The notes: generated by a model not told the origin, from the letters alone. Counted from the stretch's first letter, positions 5,438 to 13,262 are shown. The stretch is 17,974 nucleotides of DNA from DATCJU01 sp036562635 (GCA_036562635.1 DATCJU010000126.1:1-17974), one strand, 5' to 3'. Translations and numbers: made by a program.

Positions 5438-7456
5438 ATGCCCTACCCGAGCGACCGCGAACGGGACCGTCCCTGGGTGATGCGCACCTATGCGGGGCAC
5501 TCGTCGGCCGCCGCGTCCAACGCGCTCTACCGCCGCAACCTGGCCAAGGGGCAGACCGGTCTGTCGGTGGCGTTCGACCTGCCCACCCAGACCGGCTACG
5601 ACCCCGACCACGAGCTGGCCCGCGGTGAGGTGGGCAGGGTCGGGGTGCCGATCAGCCACATCGGTGACATGCGTCGGCTCTTCGAGGGCATCCCCCTGGC
5701 CGAGGCCAACACCTCGATGACGATCAACGCCACCGCGATGTGGCTGCTCGCGCTCTACGTCACGGTGGCCGAGGAACAGGCCGTCGAACAGGGACTGGAC
5801 CCCGAGCAGGTGCGGGCCCGCCTGGCCGGCACCACCCAGAACGACATCATCAAGGAGTACCTGTCCCGGGGCACCCACGTCTTCCCGCCCGGCCCCAGCC
5901 TGCGGTTGATCACCGACGTGGTGGCCTGGACCGTGCGGCACGTGCCGAGGTGGAACCCGATCAACATCTGCTCGTACCACCTGCAGGAGGCCGGTGCCAC
6001 GCCGGTGCAGGAGGTCGCCTACGCGCTGTGCACCGCGATCGCCGTGCTGGACGCGGTGTTCGCCTCCGGGCAGGTGCCCGAGGAGCGGCGGGGTGACGTG
6101 GTCGGCCGTATCTCCTTCTTCGTCAACGCCGGGGTGCGTTTCGTCGAGGAGATGTGCAAGATGCGGGCCTTCGCCGCCCTGTGGGACGAGATCACCCGGG
6201 AGCGGTACGGCATCACCGATCCCAAGCAACGGCGGTTCCGCTACGGCGTGCAGGTCAACTCGCTCGGGCTGACCGAGGCGCAGCCGGAGAACAACGTCCA
6301 GCGCATCGTGCTGGAGATGCTCGCGGTGACCCTCTCCCGCAACGCCCGGGCGCGGGCCGTCCAGCTCCCGGCGTGGAACGAGGCGTTGGGCCTGCCGCGG
6401 CCCTGGGACCAGCAGTGGGCGCTGCGCATGCAGCAGGTGCTCGCCTACGAGACCGACCTGTTGGAGTACGAGGACCTCTTCGACGGGTCCCCGGTGGTGC
6501 AGGCCAAGGTGGACGAGATCGTCGCCGGTGCCCGCGCCGAGATCGACCGGGTGCAGGCCATGGGTGGTGCGGTGGCCGCCGTGGAGAACGGTTACATGAA
6601 GTCGCAGCTCGTCGCCTCGCTCGCCGAGCGGCGCCGGCGCATCGAGAGCGGTGAGGACGTGGTGGTCGGGGTCAACCGGTTCACCACCACCGAACCCAGC
6701 CCGCTGCAGGCGGAGGGGGCCAAGGCCATCGAGACCGTCGACCCGGCCGTCGAGGAGGAGGCGGTGCGGGCGATCCAGGCCTGGCGTGCCCAACGGGACG
6801 CCGCCGCCGTGGACGCCGCACTGGACGCGCTGCGGGAGGCGGCCAAGACCGAGGCCAACCTGATGGACGCCACCCTGGCCTGCGCCCGGGCCGGGGTGAC
6901 CACGGGGGAGTGGGCCGGCGTGCTGCGGGAGGTGTTCGGCGAGTACCGGGCGCCCACCGGGGTGTCGGCCGCCGCGGCCGCCGGTGAGGCCGGTGCCGAG
7001 CTGACCCGGGTGCGCGAGCGGGTCCGGGCCACCGGTGACCAGCTCGGGCAGCGGCTGCGCATGCTGGTCGGCAAGCCCGGTCTGGACGGCCACTCCAACG
7101 GCGCCGAGCAGGTCGCGGTGCGGGCCAGGGACGTGGGCTTCGAGGTGGTCTACCAGGGCATCCGGCTCACCCCGGCCCAGATCGTCGCCGCGGCCGTGCA
7201 GGAGGGCGTGCACGTGGTCGGTCTGTCCGTGCTGTCCGGGTCCCACCTGGAGGTGGTGCCCGCGGTGGTCGACGGGCTGCGGCAGGCCGGTGCGACGGAC
7301 GTCCCGGTGGTCGTGGGCGGCATCATCCCGCCCGACGACGCCGAGGAGCTGCTCCGACGCGGAGTGGCTCGGGTGTTCACGCCCAAGGACTACGCACTGA
7401 CCGAGATCATGGACGAGATCGTCACGGTGATCAGGCAGGCCCACGGGCTGGACTGA
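5438..7456 (+). CDS. meaA: MeaA-type B12-dependent acyl-CoA mutase (probable ethylmalonyl-CoA mutase)
   Basis: The 672-residue enzyme has a substrate-binding TIM barrel (about 1-520) fused to a B12-binding Rossmann domain (about 536-672). The barrel begins DRERDRPWVMRTYAGHSSA, followed by GQTGLSVAFDLPTQTGYDPD, typical of the methylmalonyl-CoA mutase superfamily and especially like MeaA/Ecm proteins. The B12 motif DxHxxG is D550-G-H552-S-N-G555, with His552 as the lower cobalt ligand, followed by the GLSVLSGSH strand and VVGGIIP. Ecm converts ethylmalonyl-CoA to methylsuccinyl-CoA in the ethylmalonyl-CoA pathway and in extender-unit metabolism. Its usual partner, crotonyl-CoA carboxylase/reductase, is not in this window. 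ATG 5438 has GGGAGG 5 nt upstream. Methylmalonyl- or isobutyryl-type specificity cannot be fully excluded by reading alone. Confidence 0.9.
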   Translation: MPYPSDRERDRPWVMRTYAGHSSAAASNALYRRNLAKGQTGLSVAFDLPTQTGYDPDHELARGEVGRVGVPISHIGDMRRLFEGIPLAEANTSMTINATAMWLLALYVTVAEEQAVEQGLDPEQVRARLAGTTQNDIIKEYLSRGTHVFPPGPSLRLITDVVAWTVRHVPRWNPINICSYHLQEAGATPVQEVAYALCTAIAVLDAVFASGQVPEERRGDVVGRISFFVNAGVRFVEEMCKMRAFAALWDEITRERYGITDPKQRRFRYGVQVNSLGLTEAQPENNVQRIVLEMLAVTLSRNARARAVQLPAWNEALGLPRPWDQQWALRMQQVLAYETDLLEYEDLFDGSPVVQAKVDEIVAGARAEIDRVQAMGGAVAAVENGYMKSQLVASLAERRRRIESGEDVVVGVNRFTTTEPSPLQAEGAKAIETVDPAVEEEAVRAIQAWRAQRDAAAVDAALDALREAAKTEANLMDATLACARAGVTTGEWAGVLREVFGEYRAPTGVSAAAAAGEAGAELTRVRERVRATGDQLGQRLRMLVGKPGLDGHSNGAEQVAVRARDVGFEVVYQGIRLTPAQIVAAAVQEGVHVVGLSVLSGSHLEVVPAVVDGLRQAGATDVPVVVGGIIPPDDAEELLRRGVARVFTPKDYALTEIMDEIVTVIRQAHGLD

Positions 7457-7618
7457 GCATCGAAAGACCCCTGCCCGGGGTGCGGGCGTGCAGTGCCGGG
7501 CACATCGGAACGGCACCCGGGTTGTCTGTGTGCCGGCACCCGGTGCGGTACGACCATGGCGCCCTCCACCGGCCGGTCCGCACCGAACCCTGCGCCCCGG
7601 GCAGGACCCCACCGGATC
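7457..7618. other. Convergent intergenic region with short hairpins
   Basis: The region separates the convergent mutase and regulator genes. It contains several short inverted repeats: CGGCAC (7511-7516) with GTGCCG (7530-7535), CGGTGCGG (7541-7548) with CCGCACCG (7578-7585), and CCTGC (7589-7593) with GCAGG (7601-7605). The 9-nt word GGCACCCGG occurs twice (7512-7520 and 7535-7543). One or more probably terminate transcription from both sides, but no single stem stands out. Confidence 0.35.
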
Positions 7619-8935
7619 CTAGGAGCCGAGTTTCTCCACGACCAACCGGTACATCTGGCGTGGCCGGCCGGGACCCGAGGACCGCATCGGCGGCATCTGC
7701 CAGGCCAGGCCCATCTCGGCCAGCGTGTGCAGCACCCGCCGGGCGGCCCGTGGCGTGATGTCCAGCAGGTCGGCGACCGTGCTGGCGTCCACCACCGGAC
7801 GCTCGGTGGGAGTGGAGCCGCCGGCCTCGCGCAGCGCCCCCACCAGGCGGCTCAGCGTGTTCAGCGCCTTGTTCCGGGCGTCGTCCTGGGCGACCTGACG
7901 GGCCCGGGGCCGGGCCGGCAGCAGCAGCACGTTGCCGTCGTGACCCACCACGTAGCCCTGGGCCCCGTGCGCGGTGCGCGCCCGGGCCAGTGCGGTGCGG
8001 GCCCCGGCCTCGGCGTCCCGCGCGGTCAACCCCAGGCCGATGCCCAGCTCCACGTCCAGGCCCAGTTCCTCCCGCACCCGCTCCACGAACGGGGGCTCCC
8101 GGAAGTCGTCGGTGGCCGCCACCAGGGAGCCCAGGGTGGCCACCACGTAGTAGCTGCGCTCGTCCCGGGGCAGCACGGTGGCCCCCATCCGCCGGGCCTC
8201 GTCCAGCAGGATCGAGTGCACGGCCAACCGCAGCTCGTCCTGGCCGTAGCCGGTGGGATCCTGGCCGCCCGGCTGTGGCAGCTCGACGATCCCGATGGCG
8301 ATCTGCCCCTCCTCCAGCCGACTGCCCAGGCCGAGCAGCGCGGCGGTGCGCAGCGCGGTGCGGATGGTGGCGGGGGTGGGACGCATCAGGAGCACCGGAA
8401 CACCGGCGGTGGTGAGCCGCTGCGCCACGGACCGCACGCTGGTCAGGGCCAGTGCGGTGCGTCCCGAACGCCACAACTGCTCGTGGAAGGCCACGAACTC
8501 GGCGGGGGAGTCCGGGTTGCGGTACTCCATGACGTGCACGTCGTCCAACGGCACCCCGATGTCGGCATAGGCCTCGGCGAGCTCCGCCTCCGGCACCGAG
8601 TCCACGCTCACCCGGCGCACGTCGAACCGCTCGTTCAGCGAGGCCCGCAGCAGCGTGCTGTACAGGGCCGAGCCGGACAGCGGGATGTACGTGGCCGGCA
8701 TGGTGACCACCCCGGCCTGCCGGGCCAGGTCGTAGGGCAGGGGGCCGGCGAACAGGCAGACGTCGATGTCGGCCTGGACCCGACGCAGCTCACGGGCGAC
8801 GTGCTGCTCGTCGGGGTAGGCGATACCGACCAACCGCCAGTCCACCGGGCTGCCCGCCCAGGTCGCCCCCAGTTCGAGAATCTGTTCGACCAGGTCGGCG
8901 GGGCCGCACACGCCCACGACGGGCCGGTGGGGCAC
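7619..8935 (-). CDS. Winged-helix regulator with sensor and GGDEF-like middle domain
   Basis: The 438-residue protein begins with a Rossmann-like region (PVVGVCGPADLVEQIL, 5-20; alternating beta strands to about 200) that could bind a small ligand. It continues with a middle domain (about 205-340) whose ELGIGLGLTARDAEAGARTALARAR stretch resembles degenerate GGDEF/nucleotide-cyclase-like domains of PucR/CdaR-type regulators, without a visible GGDEF signature. It ends with a winged helix (about 375-438: TVADLLDITPRAARRVLHTL, then SSGPGRPRQMYRL). GTG 8935 is preferred because GGGAGG sits 5 nt upstream; GTG 8959 is an alternative. The frame stays open to 9214, giving a Gly/Pro/Arg-rich stretch with no ribosome binding site. 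It lies last in the minus-strand block and probably controls it, sensing a pathway intermediate. That role is inferred from position. Confidence 0.75.
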   Translation of the reverse strand: MPHRPVVGVCGPADLVEQILELGATWAGSPVDWRLVGIAYPDEQHVARELRRVQADIDVCLFAGPLPYDLARQAGVVTMPATYIPLSGSALYSTLLRASLNERFDVRRVSVDSVPEAELAEAYADIGVPLDDVHVMEYRNPDSPAEFVAFHEQLWRSGRTALALTSVRSVAQRLTTAGVPVLLMRPTPATIRTALRTAALLGLGSRLEEGQIAIGIVELPQPGGQDPTGYGQDELRLAVHSILLDEARRMGATVLPRDERSYYVVATLGSLVAATDDFREPPFVERVREELGLDVELGIGLGLTARDAEAGARTALARARTAHGAQGYVVGHDGNVLLLPARPRARQVAQDDARNKALNTLSRLVGALREAGGSTPTERPVVDASTVADLLDITPRAARRVLHTLAEMGLAWQMPPMRSSGPGRPRQMYRLVVEKLGS

Positions 8936-9206
8936 GGACGCCTCCCGGGATTCGGTCACCGTTGCCCCCGAACCTTTCGCTGCTGGTGTTCTCCGCACGT
9001 CGTCATGGCTTCCCACGGCGGGCCGTCCGACCGCGGGCGGGGTCACGGGATGGCCGCGCGGCAGCCGGACCGTGGCGCGGCCCGTCGTCCTCGTCGAGGC
9101 ACCCGCGACCGGGCCACGTGCGGCCGGACGGTGTCCCGGTGCTCCGTCCCCACCGGTCCCGTACGGCCGGTCCGCCCTCGCGGGCCCACTCCGGTTCCGC
9201 ATGATG
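8936..9206 (-). other. Gap between second aminotransferase and regulator
   Basis: These 271 nt separate two co-directional genes, in contrast to the near-zero gaps of the upstream operon. A continuous open frame runs through it in phase with the regulator, but without a ribosome binding site at its first starts (GTG 9214, ATG 9202) and with a low-complexity translation. It may hold a promoter for the regulator. I see no strong -10/-35 pair and no strong hairpin. Confidence 0.4.
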
Positions 9207-10472
9207 TTACTCACGGCCGCGGGATCCGGACGGGGCGAATGCAGCGGACACCTTGTGGAACGCCGCCGCGATGTCGTCGACGTCGGCGTCGGTGTAGGCC
9301 TCGTTCCAGTGCACGACCAGCCAGGTGCGGTGGATCATCTCCTCGGCGTTCGGGCACAACCCCTCCGGGTAGTGCCACTCCTTCCGGGCGGGCGGCGCGG
9401 TCAGCGGGTGGCCGGAGCCCCCGTAGAGTCGGCGCTCCGCCAACACCGGGTAGCGGTACACCGGGCGGCTGAGGTAACCGGCGGTCACCGGGATGCCCTC
9501 CGCGGCCAGGGCCTCGGCGTAGGCGGTGTTGTCCCCACCGGCACGCTCGGGGTCGAGCACCACACCGAACAGCCACACCGCGTGCCGCTCCAGGTCGGTG
9601 GGCACGTGCACCCCCGGCAGGTCGGCGATCGCCTCGGCCAGGCGCAGCGCGGCCCTGCGCCGCCGGCGCACCACGTCGTCCAGCTTGGCGAGCTGGGCCC
9701 GGGCCACCGCGCCCTGCAGCTCGGTCATCCGGTAGTTCATGCCGAAGCTGACGTGGGTGCGTTCCCCGGTGTGCCGCGGCCAGCCCTTGTCGGCGAACAG
9801 CCGCATGGCCTGGGCCAGCCGCTCGTCCCTGGTGATCACTAGGCCGCCGTCCCCGGCGGTGATGTGCTTGTACTGCTGCAGGCTGAAGCAGCCGATGTGC
9901 CCGGCGGTGCCGGCGAGCCGGCCGTCCGGCAGCTCGGTCAGGTATGCCTGCGCGCAGTCCTCGATGAGCACCAGGTCGTGGGCGCGGGCGATCTCGGCCA
10001 GCTCGGCGATCGGCGCCGGGGCGCCGGTGAGGTGGACGGCGATGATTGCCCGGGTGCGCTCGGAGACGCACGCGGCGACACTGTCCGGGTCGAGCAGTCC
10101 GGTGCGCGGGTCGACGTCGGCGAACACGGGCACCGCGTTCTGCGCCAGGATCGGGATCACCGTGCCGAAGTCGGTGATCGGGGTGGTGATGATCTCGTCC
10201 CCCGGCGCGGGGTCGACGGCACCGACCGCCAGGTGCAGTGCGGCGGTGCCGGAGCTGCACGCCACCGCGTGGGGCACGCCGTGACGGGCGGCGAACTCCC
10301 GCTCCAGGGCGTGCACCTCGGTACCACCGTTGACCGACAGCCGGGCCGACTCCACCACCCGCGTCAACGCGGCGATCTCCTCCTGCCCGAGGGTGCGGCC
10401 CTCGGGGTCCAGGGCGCCGGGGAAGGGGGCGCGGCGCACGGGCTCCCCACCGTGCAGGGCCAGCTCGCTCAT
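9207..10472 (-). CDS. DegT/DnrJ/EryC1/StrS-family PLP aminotransferase (first type)
   Basis: This 421-residue protein is of the sugar/cyclitol aminotransferase family that includes AHBA synthases and inosose aminotransferases. Features: SARLSVNGGTEVHALEREFA (43-62), SSGTAALHLAVGAV (73-86, phosphate-binding loop), IEDCAQAY with Asp172 (contact to the pyridine nitrogen), and CFSLQQYKHITAGDGGLV with Lys202 as the expected Schiff-base lysine. The later HVSFGMNYRMTELQGAVARAQL segment is the conserved active-site region. It would transfer an amino group, usually from Gln or Glu, to a keto-sugar or keto-cyclitol; some family members instead catalyse dehydration. ATG 10472 overlaps the FAH-gene stop as ATGA and has GGAGG upstream, so translation is probably coupled. 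Substrate unknown. Confidence 0.88.
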   Translation of the reverse strand: MSELALHGGEPVRRAPFPGALDPEGRTLGQEEIAALTRVVESARLSVNGGTEVHALEREFAARHGVPHAVACSSGTAALHLAVGAVDPAPGDEIITTPITDFGTVIPILAQNAVPVFADVDPRTGLLDPDSVAACVSERTRAIIAVHLTGAPAPIAELAEIARAHDLVLIEDCAQAYLTELPDGRLAGTAGHIGCFSLQQYKHITAGDGGLVITRDERLAQAMRLFADKGWPRHTGERTHVSFGMNYRMTELQGAVARAQLAKLDDVVRRRRRAALRLAEAIADLPGVHVPTDLERHAVWLFGVVLDPERAGGDNTAYAEALAAEGIPVTAGYLSRPVYRYPVLAERRLYGGSGHPLTAPPARKEWHYPEGLCPNAEEMIHRTWLVVHWNEAYTDADVDDIAAAFHKVSAAFAPSGSRGRE

Positions 10473-11371
10473 GCCCGCCCCTCCGTCCCGGCCGGGGCGA
10501 ACCGGACGCGGTTGCGCAACACGCCCAGGTCGCCGACGGACACCTCGACCACCGAGCCGTCGGGCACCGGACCGATGCCGTCGCAGGTGCCGGTGGCGAT
10601 GATGTCCCCGGCCTCCAGGGTCATCACCGCGGACAGGCGGATCAGCAACTCGGCCACCCCGAAGATCATCTGGGCGGTGCTGCCGGACTGCCGGACCTCG
10701 CCGTCCACCGTGACCCGCAGGTCCAGGGCCTGGGGGTCGGGCACCTCGTCCGGGGTGACCAGCCACGGTCCCATCGGCCCGTAGCCGTCGAGGTTCTTGC
10801 TCAGGTCCCACGGGTGGCTGCGCTCGATGTCGACGAGCTGCAGGTCCCGGGCGGTGAGGTCGTTGAGCACCGAGTAGCCGGCGACCGCGGTGTGCCAGTC
10901 GTCCTCGGTGAGGTGCCGGCAGCGCCGGCCGACCACCACGGCCAGCTCGCCCTCGTGGTCGATCCGCCGGGAGATCGGCGGGACCACGACGTCGTCCCGG
11001 TGCCCGGCCAGGGTGTGCGGGCCCTTGAGGAACAGCACCGGGCGGTCCGGGGCGGTGAACCCGCCCTCGTCGGCGTGCGCCTTGTAGTTCAACGCCAGGC
11101 AGATGATCTTCGACGGGGTGGCGACCGGCGGGCCGAGCGGCGCGTCGTCCAGGGCGAACACCGTGTCGCCGGACGGGCCGTCGGCGGCCAACGCGGTGGC
11201 CGCGGTGAGGACACGGGCCCGCTCCGGTTCCGGCAGGGCCAGGAACTCCAGCGGGGTGGCGGGCACCGGGACGCCGGTGGCGTCCGCGCGCACCACGAGT
11301 TCGGTGCCGTCGACACGGACACCGACACCCAGACGCGGGCCGTCCGGGGTACGGATGCTGGCGAGTCTCAC
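10469..11371 (-). CDS. Fumarylacetoacetate hydrolase (FAH) fold enzyme
   Basis: This 300-residue protein has a short N-terminal domain and the C-terminal FAH catalytic fold. Key residues: PSKIICLALNYKAHADEGG (86-104, with His99), LFLKGPHTL, the divalent-metal ligands Glu140 and Glu142 in IDHEGELAVVVG, Asp171 in YSVLNDLTARDLQ, SKNLDGYGPMGPWL (191-204), and GTCDGIG (261-267). Family members hydrolyse C-C bonds of acylpyruvates, decarboxylate oxaloacetate-like acids, or isomerise/hydrate ring-cleavage products, with Mg or Mn. Here it probably acts on a 2-keto acid made by its neighbours. The start is GTG 11371 with AAAGGAG upstream. It ends in a 4-nt overlap with the next aminotransferase. A 114-nt gap separates it from the amidohydrolase gene upstream. 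Confidence 0.9.
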   Translation of the reverse strand: MRLASIRTPDGPRLGVGVRVDGTELVVRADATGVPVPATPLEFLALPEPERARVLTAATALAADGPSGDTVFALDDAPLGPPVATPSKIICLALNYKAHADEGGFTAPDRPVLFLKGPHTLAGHRDDVVVPPISRRIDHEGELAVVVGRRCRHLTEDDWHTAVAGYSVLNDLTARDLQLVDIERSHPWDLSKNLDGYGPMGPWLVTPDEVPDPQALDLRVTVDGEVRQSGSTAQMIFGVAELLIRLSAVMTLEAGDIIATGTCDGIGPVPDGSVVEVSVGDLGVLRNRVRFAPAGTEGRA

Positions 11372-11393
11372 GGGTGTACTCCTTTCACGTGCG

Positions 11394-11407
11394 GGCCACC
11401 CGTGGCC
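11394..11407. promoter_or_regulatory. Inverted repeat upstream of the FAH gene
   Basis: GGCCAC-CC-GTGGCC is a perfect 6-2-6 inverted repeat 23 nt upstream of the FAH start, in the only sizeable gap within the metabolic operon (11372-11485). It could be an operator or a small hairpin. A partly similar sequence (CGCGACCGGGCCACGTG, 9104-9120) lies upstream of the regulator gene. GC-rich DNA makes such repeats easily by chance. Confidence 0.25.
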
Positions 11408-11485
11408 GGTCGCGCACCGGGGGGCCGTGAGGCGGTCGGGGATGCGGCCTCGGGGTGGTCCGCGGGGTGGAGATCGGGTGGGGGA

Positions 11486-12418
11486 TCAGGACGAGGGGGC
11501 GGTGGACGCGGTGTCGGCCTCGTCCACCCCGGGCCCGGCCGGGGCCACCGCCCCCTCGGGTCGGGCCAGGGGGGACACCCGGTCCTTCCGGGCGGCCAGC
11601 AGGGCGCGCATCGCACCGCCGAGCACGGTCAGCCGGTCGGCCAGGTCGAGCTCGGCGAACACCACCCGGCCGATGGAGTAGCGCTGGTCGATGAACGGGA
11701 AGTCCGAGCCGTAGATCACGCGGTGCGCTCCGAGTGCCCGCACCATCCGTGCCAGGGCCCGGCCGGTGAGGAACGAGCCACAGATCTCCAGGTGGAGATT
11801 GGGGTGGTGCCGGGCGATCTCGATCACCCGGGCGAACCCGGCGGCCAGTGCCCCGGAGTGGCCCAGCAGGATGCGCGCGTCCGGGTACCGATCGCCGACC
11901 TCGCCCAGCAGCGCCGGGTCGTCGTAGGCCGAGCCGGTCCAGGTGTGCACCAGCACCGGGCAGCCGGTGGCGTCCGCGTACTCCCAGGCCGGGGCGTACC
12001 GGGGGTCGGTGACCGCGCAGTCGTGCAGGTCCGGGTGCAGTTTCAGCCCGACCATCCCCGGGTGATCGCCCCACCGCGCCAGTTCGGCCTCGGGGTCCTG
12101 GTGCGGGTTGATCGTGACGTAGCCGAACAACCGGCCCGGGTGCTCCTCGACGGCCGCGGCGGTCTCGGCGTTGCCCGCCCGGACGTCCAGCTCGATGGCG
12201 TGCGTGGCGGACAGCACGGCGTGCCGCACCCCGGTCAGGTCCATCACCCGCACCATCGCCGCGGCACTGGGGTCGGGGGTGAAGAACCGGCTGTACGGGC
12301 CGAGGTGGGCGTGCGCGTCGATCACGTCGAACCCGGTGATCGGCTGGCGCAGCCGCACCGCACGCACCAGTGGGTCGGTGAGCTCGGCGGGGCTGGTGGT
12401 CGTGTGCGTGCCGTTCAC
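11486..12418 (-). CDS. Amidohydrolase-family (ACMSD-like) enzyme with intact metal site
   Basis: This 310-residue TIM-barrel protein is of the amidohydrolase-2 type, a family of zinc-dependent decarboxylases and hydrolases such as ACMSD and lactonases. Expected ligands are visible: His36 and His38 in DAHAHLG (34-40), GLKLHPDLH (124-132), His158 in VLVHTW, His187 in LLGHSG, and Asp239 in YGSDFP. It has no signal peptide. The last about 34 residues (from RKDRVSPLARPEG) are a low-complexity Pro/Ala tail, probably disordered. The start is GTG 12418 with GGGAGG upstream; it overlaps by 4 nt (GTGA) the stop of the 29-codon ORF. Next to FAH and aminotransferase genes, a decarboxylase or lactonase/amide hydrolase role is plausible, but the substrate is unknown. 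Confidence 0.9.
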   Translation of the reverse strand: MNGTHTTTSPAELTDPLVRAVRLRQPITGFDVIDAHAHLGPYSRFFTPDPSAAAMVRVMDLTGVRHAVLSATHAIELDVRAGNAETAAAVEEHPGRLFGYVTINPHQDPEAELARWGDHPGMVGLKLHPDLHDCAVTDPRYAPAWEYADATGCPVLVHTWTGSAYDDPALLGEVGDRYPDARILLGHSGALAAGFARVIEIARHHPNLHLEICGSFLTGRALARMVRALGAHRVIYGSDFPFIDQRYSIGRVVFAELDLADRLTVLGGAMRALLAARKDRVSPLARPEGAVAPAGPGVDEADTASTAPSS

Positions 12419-12504
12419 GCCGTCGCCTCCCGTGCCGTGCGGGTCGTCCGCTCCCGGTCGACCCGCACCCGCAGGGCTCCGCGGGCTCCGCGACGGTGGC
12501 TCAT
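12415..12504 (-). CDS. Possible 29-residue basic micro-ORF bridging two amidohydrolase genes
   Basis: This short frame starts at ATG 12504, overlapping the stop of the upstream amidohydrolase-like gene as ATGA, and stops at TGA 12415-12417, overlapping the GTG of the next gene as GTGA. A GAGG lies 6 nt before its ATG. The predicted peptide has 29 residues, nine of them Arg, and no hydrophobic segment (MSHRRGARGALRVRVD at its start). It could be a real small protein, or a translational relay that hands ribosomes from one amidohydrolase gene to the next. It may also be chance, since the downstream gene has its own GGGAGG site. Confidence 0.4.
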   Translation of the reverse strand: MSHRRGARGALRVRVDRERTTRTAREATA

Positions 12505-13262
12505 GCGGTCCTCAACCCCTCCAGCATCCGGTGCAGGTTCCCGGCCCCGATCTGGGCCACCTGCGCGTCGTCCAGCTCCGACCACAGCAGCCGGGTCACC
12601 GCGTCGGCCGGGTCCCGCACCGGCGTCCCGGTGCCGAAGAGCAGCCGGTCCGGGCCGAAGTGCTCCACCAGCCACTCCAGCCCCAGGTGACTGCCCAGGT
12701 ACGACAGGTCCACCCGCACGTTGTCGGTGCGGGCCAGGACCCCGGCCAGCTCCCGCAGCGCCCGGTAACCGGTACGGCAGACCACCACCGGCAGGGTCGG
12801 GTGTCGTTCGGCGACCTGCTCCACCTCGGCCCAGCTCGTCTGCTCCGCGTCCACCAGCAGCGGCAGGGCCAGCTCGGCAGCGCCGGCCAGCAGCGGGGCC
12901 AGGTCCCGGCCGGCCAGCCGGTAGCCGTGATCGGCCGGGTAGGCCCGCAGTGCCACCACACCGTGCTGCCGGGCCTCGGTCAGGAACTGGTCGACCCCGC
13001 CCAGCTCACCGCAGGTGTCCGGCAGCACCACCCAGCAGGGCAGCAGCCGGGGCTGGTCGGCGATCTCGCGCAGCAGCAGCCGGTTCCCGGTGGGCGGGTC
13101 GTGGCGCCAGGCCACGGTGTGGGCCACCACGGCGCGGCCCACACCCAACCGGTCCATCCGGTGGATCAGTTCGGCCACCGAACCGTCACCGACGTCGTCG
13201 ACCGGCAGCCGGCCGAGCAGGGCGTTGACGTCGAACAGTTCGGCGGTGGGCTGGGTGCTCAC
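12501..13262 (-). CDS. Degenerate amidohydrolase-like protein lacking metal ligands
   Basis: This 253-residue protein follows the same barrel layout as its downstream neighbour but has lost the metal-site residues. Where the paralogue has DAHAHLG this has DVNALLG (11-17). GLKLHP becomes ALRAYP (104-109), VLVHTW becomes LLVDAE (135-140), LLGHSG becomes VVCRTG (160-165), and YGSDFP becomes FGTGTP (209-214). The end of the domain (IGAGNLHRMLEGL) keeps the family pattern (usually GxNAxRLL). It is therefore probably an inactive partner or subunit of the intact enzyme, or one with a metal-independent function. The GTG start at 13262 overlaps the upstream aminotransferase stop as GTGA. The longer open frame upstream is the shadow of that gene. 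Confidence 0.8.
   Translation of the reverse strand: MSTQPTAELFDVNALLGRLPVDDVGDGSVAELIHRMDRLGVGRAVVAHTVAWRHDPPTGNRLLLREIADQPRLLPCWVVLPDTCGELGGVDQFLTEARQHGVVALRAYPADHGYRLAGRDLAPLLAGAAELALPLLVDAEQTSWAEVEQVAERHPTLPVVVCRTGYRALRELAGVLARTDNVRVDLSYLGSHLGLEWLVEHFGPDRLLFGTGTPVRDPADAVTRLLWSELDDAQVAQIGAGNLHRMLEGLRTA

Noticed and set aside
5215..5439. 75-residue N-terminal extension of the molybdoenzyme
   Set aside because: It has no signal peptide features, and a strong AGGGAGG precedes the internal ATG at 5214.
5390..7612. 740-codon open frame antisense to the mutase gene
   Set aside because: It is the His/Gly/Pro-rich shadow of a real high-GC gene on the other strand, with no family motif.
7493..9472. 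659-codon plus-strand frame opposite the regulator gene
   Set aside because: Antisense shadow with Gly/Gln/His/Arg-rich composition; the minus-strand reading has clear regulator domains.
10814..13228. 804-codon plus-strand open frame across FAH and amidohydrolase genes
   Set aside because: It is antisense to three well-supported genes, of low-complexity composition, and recognisable as no protein family.
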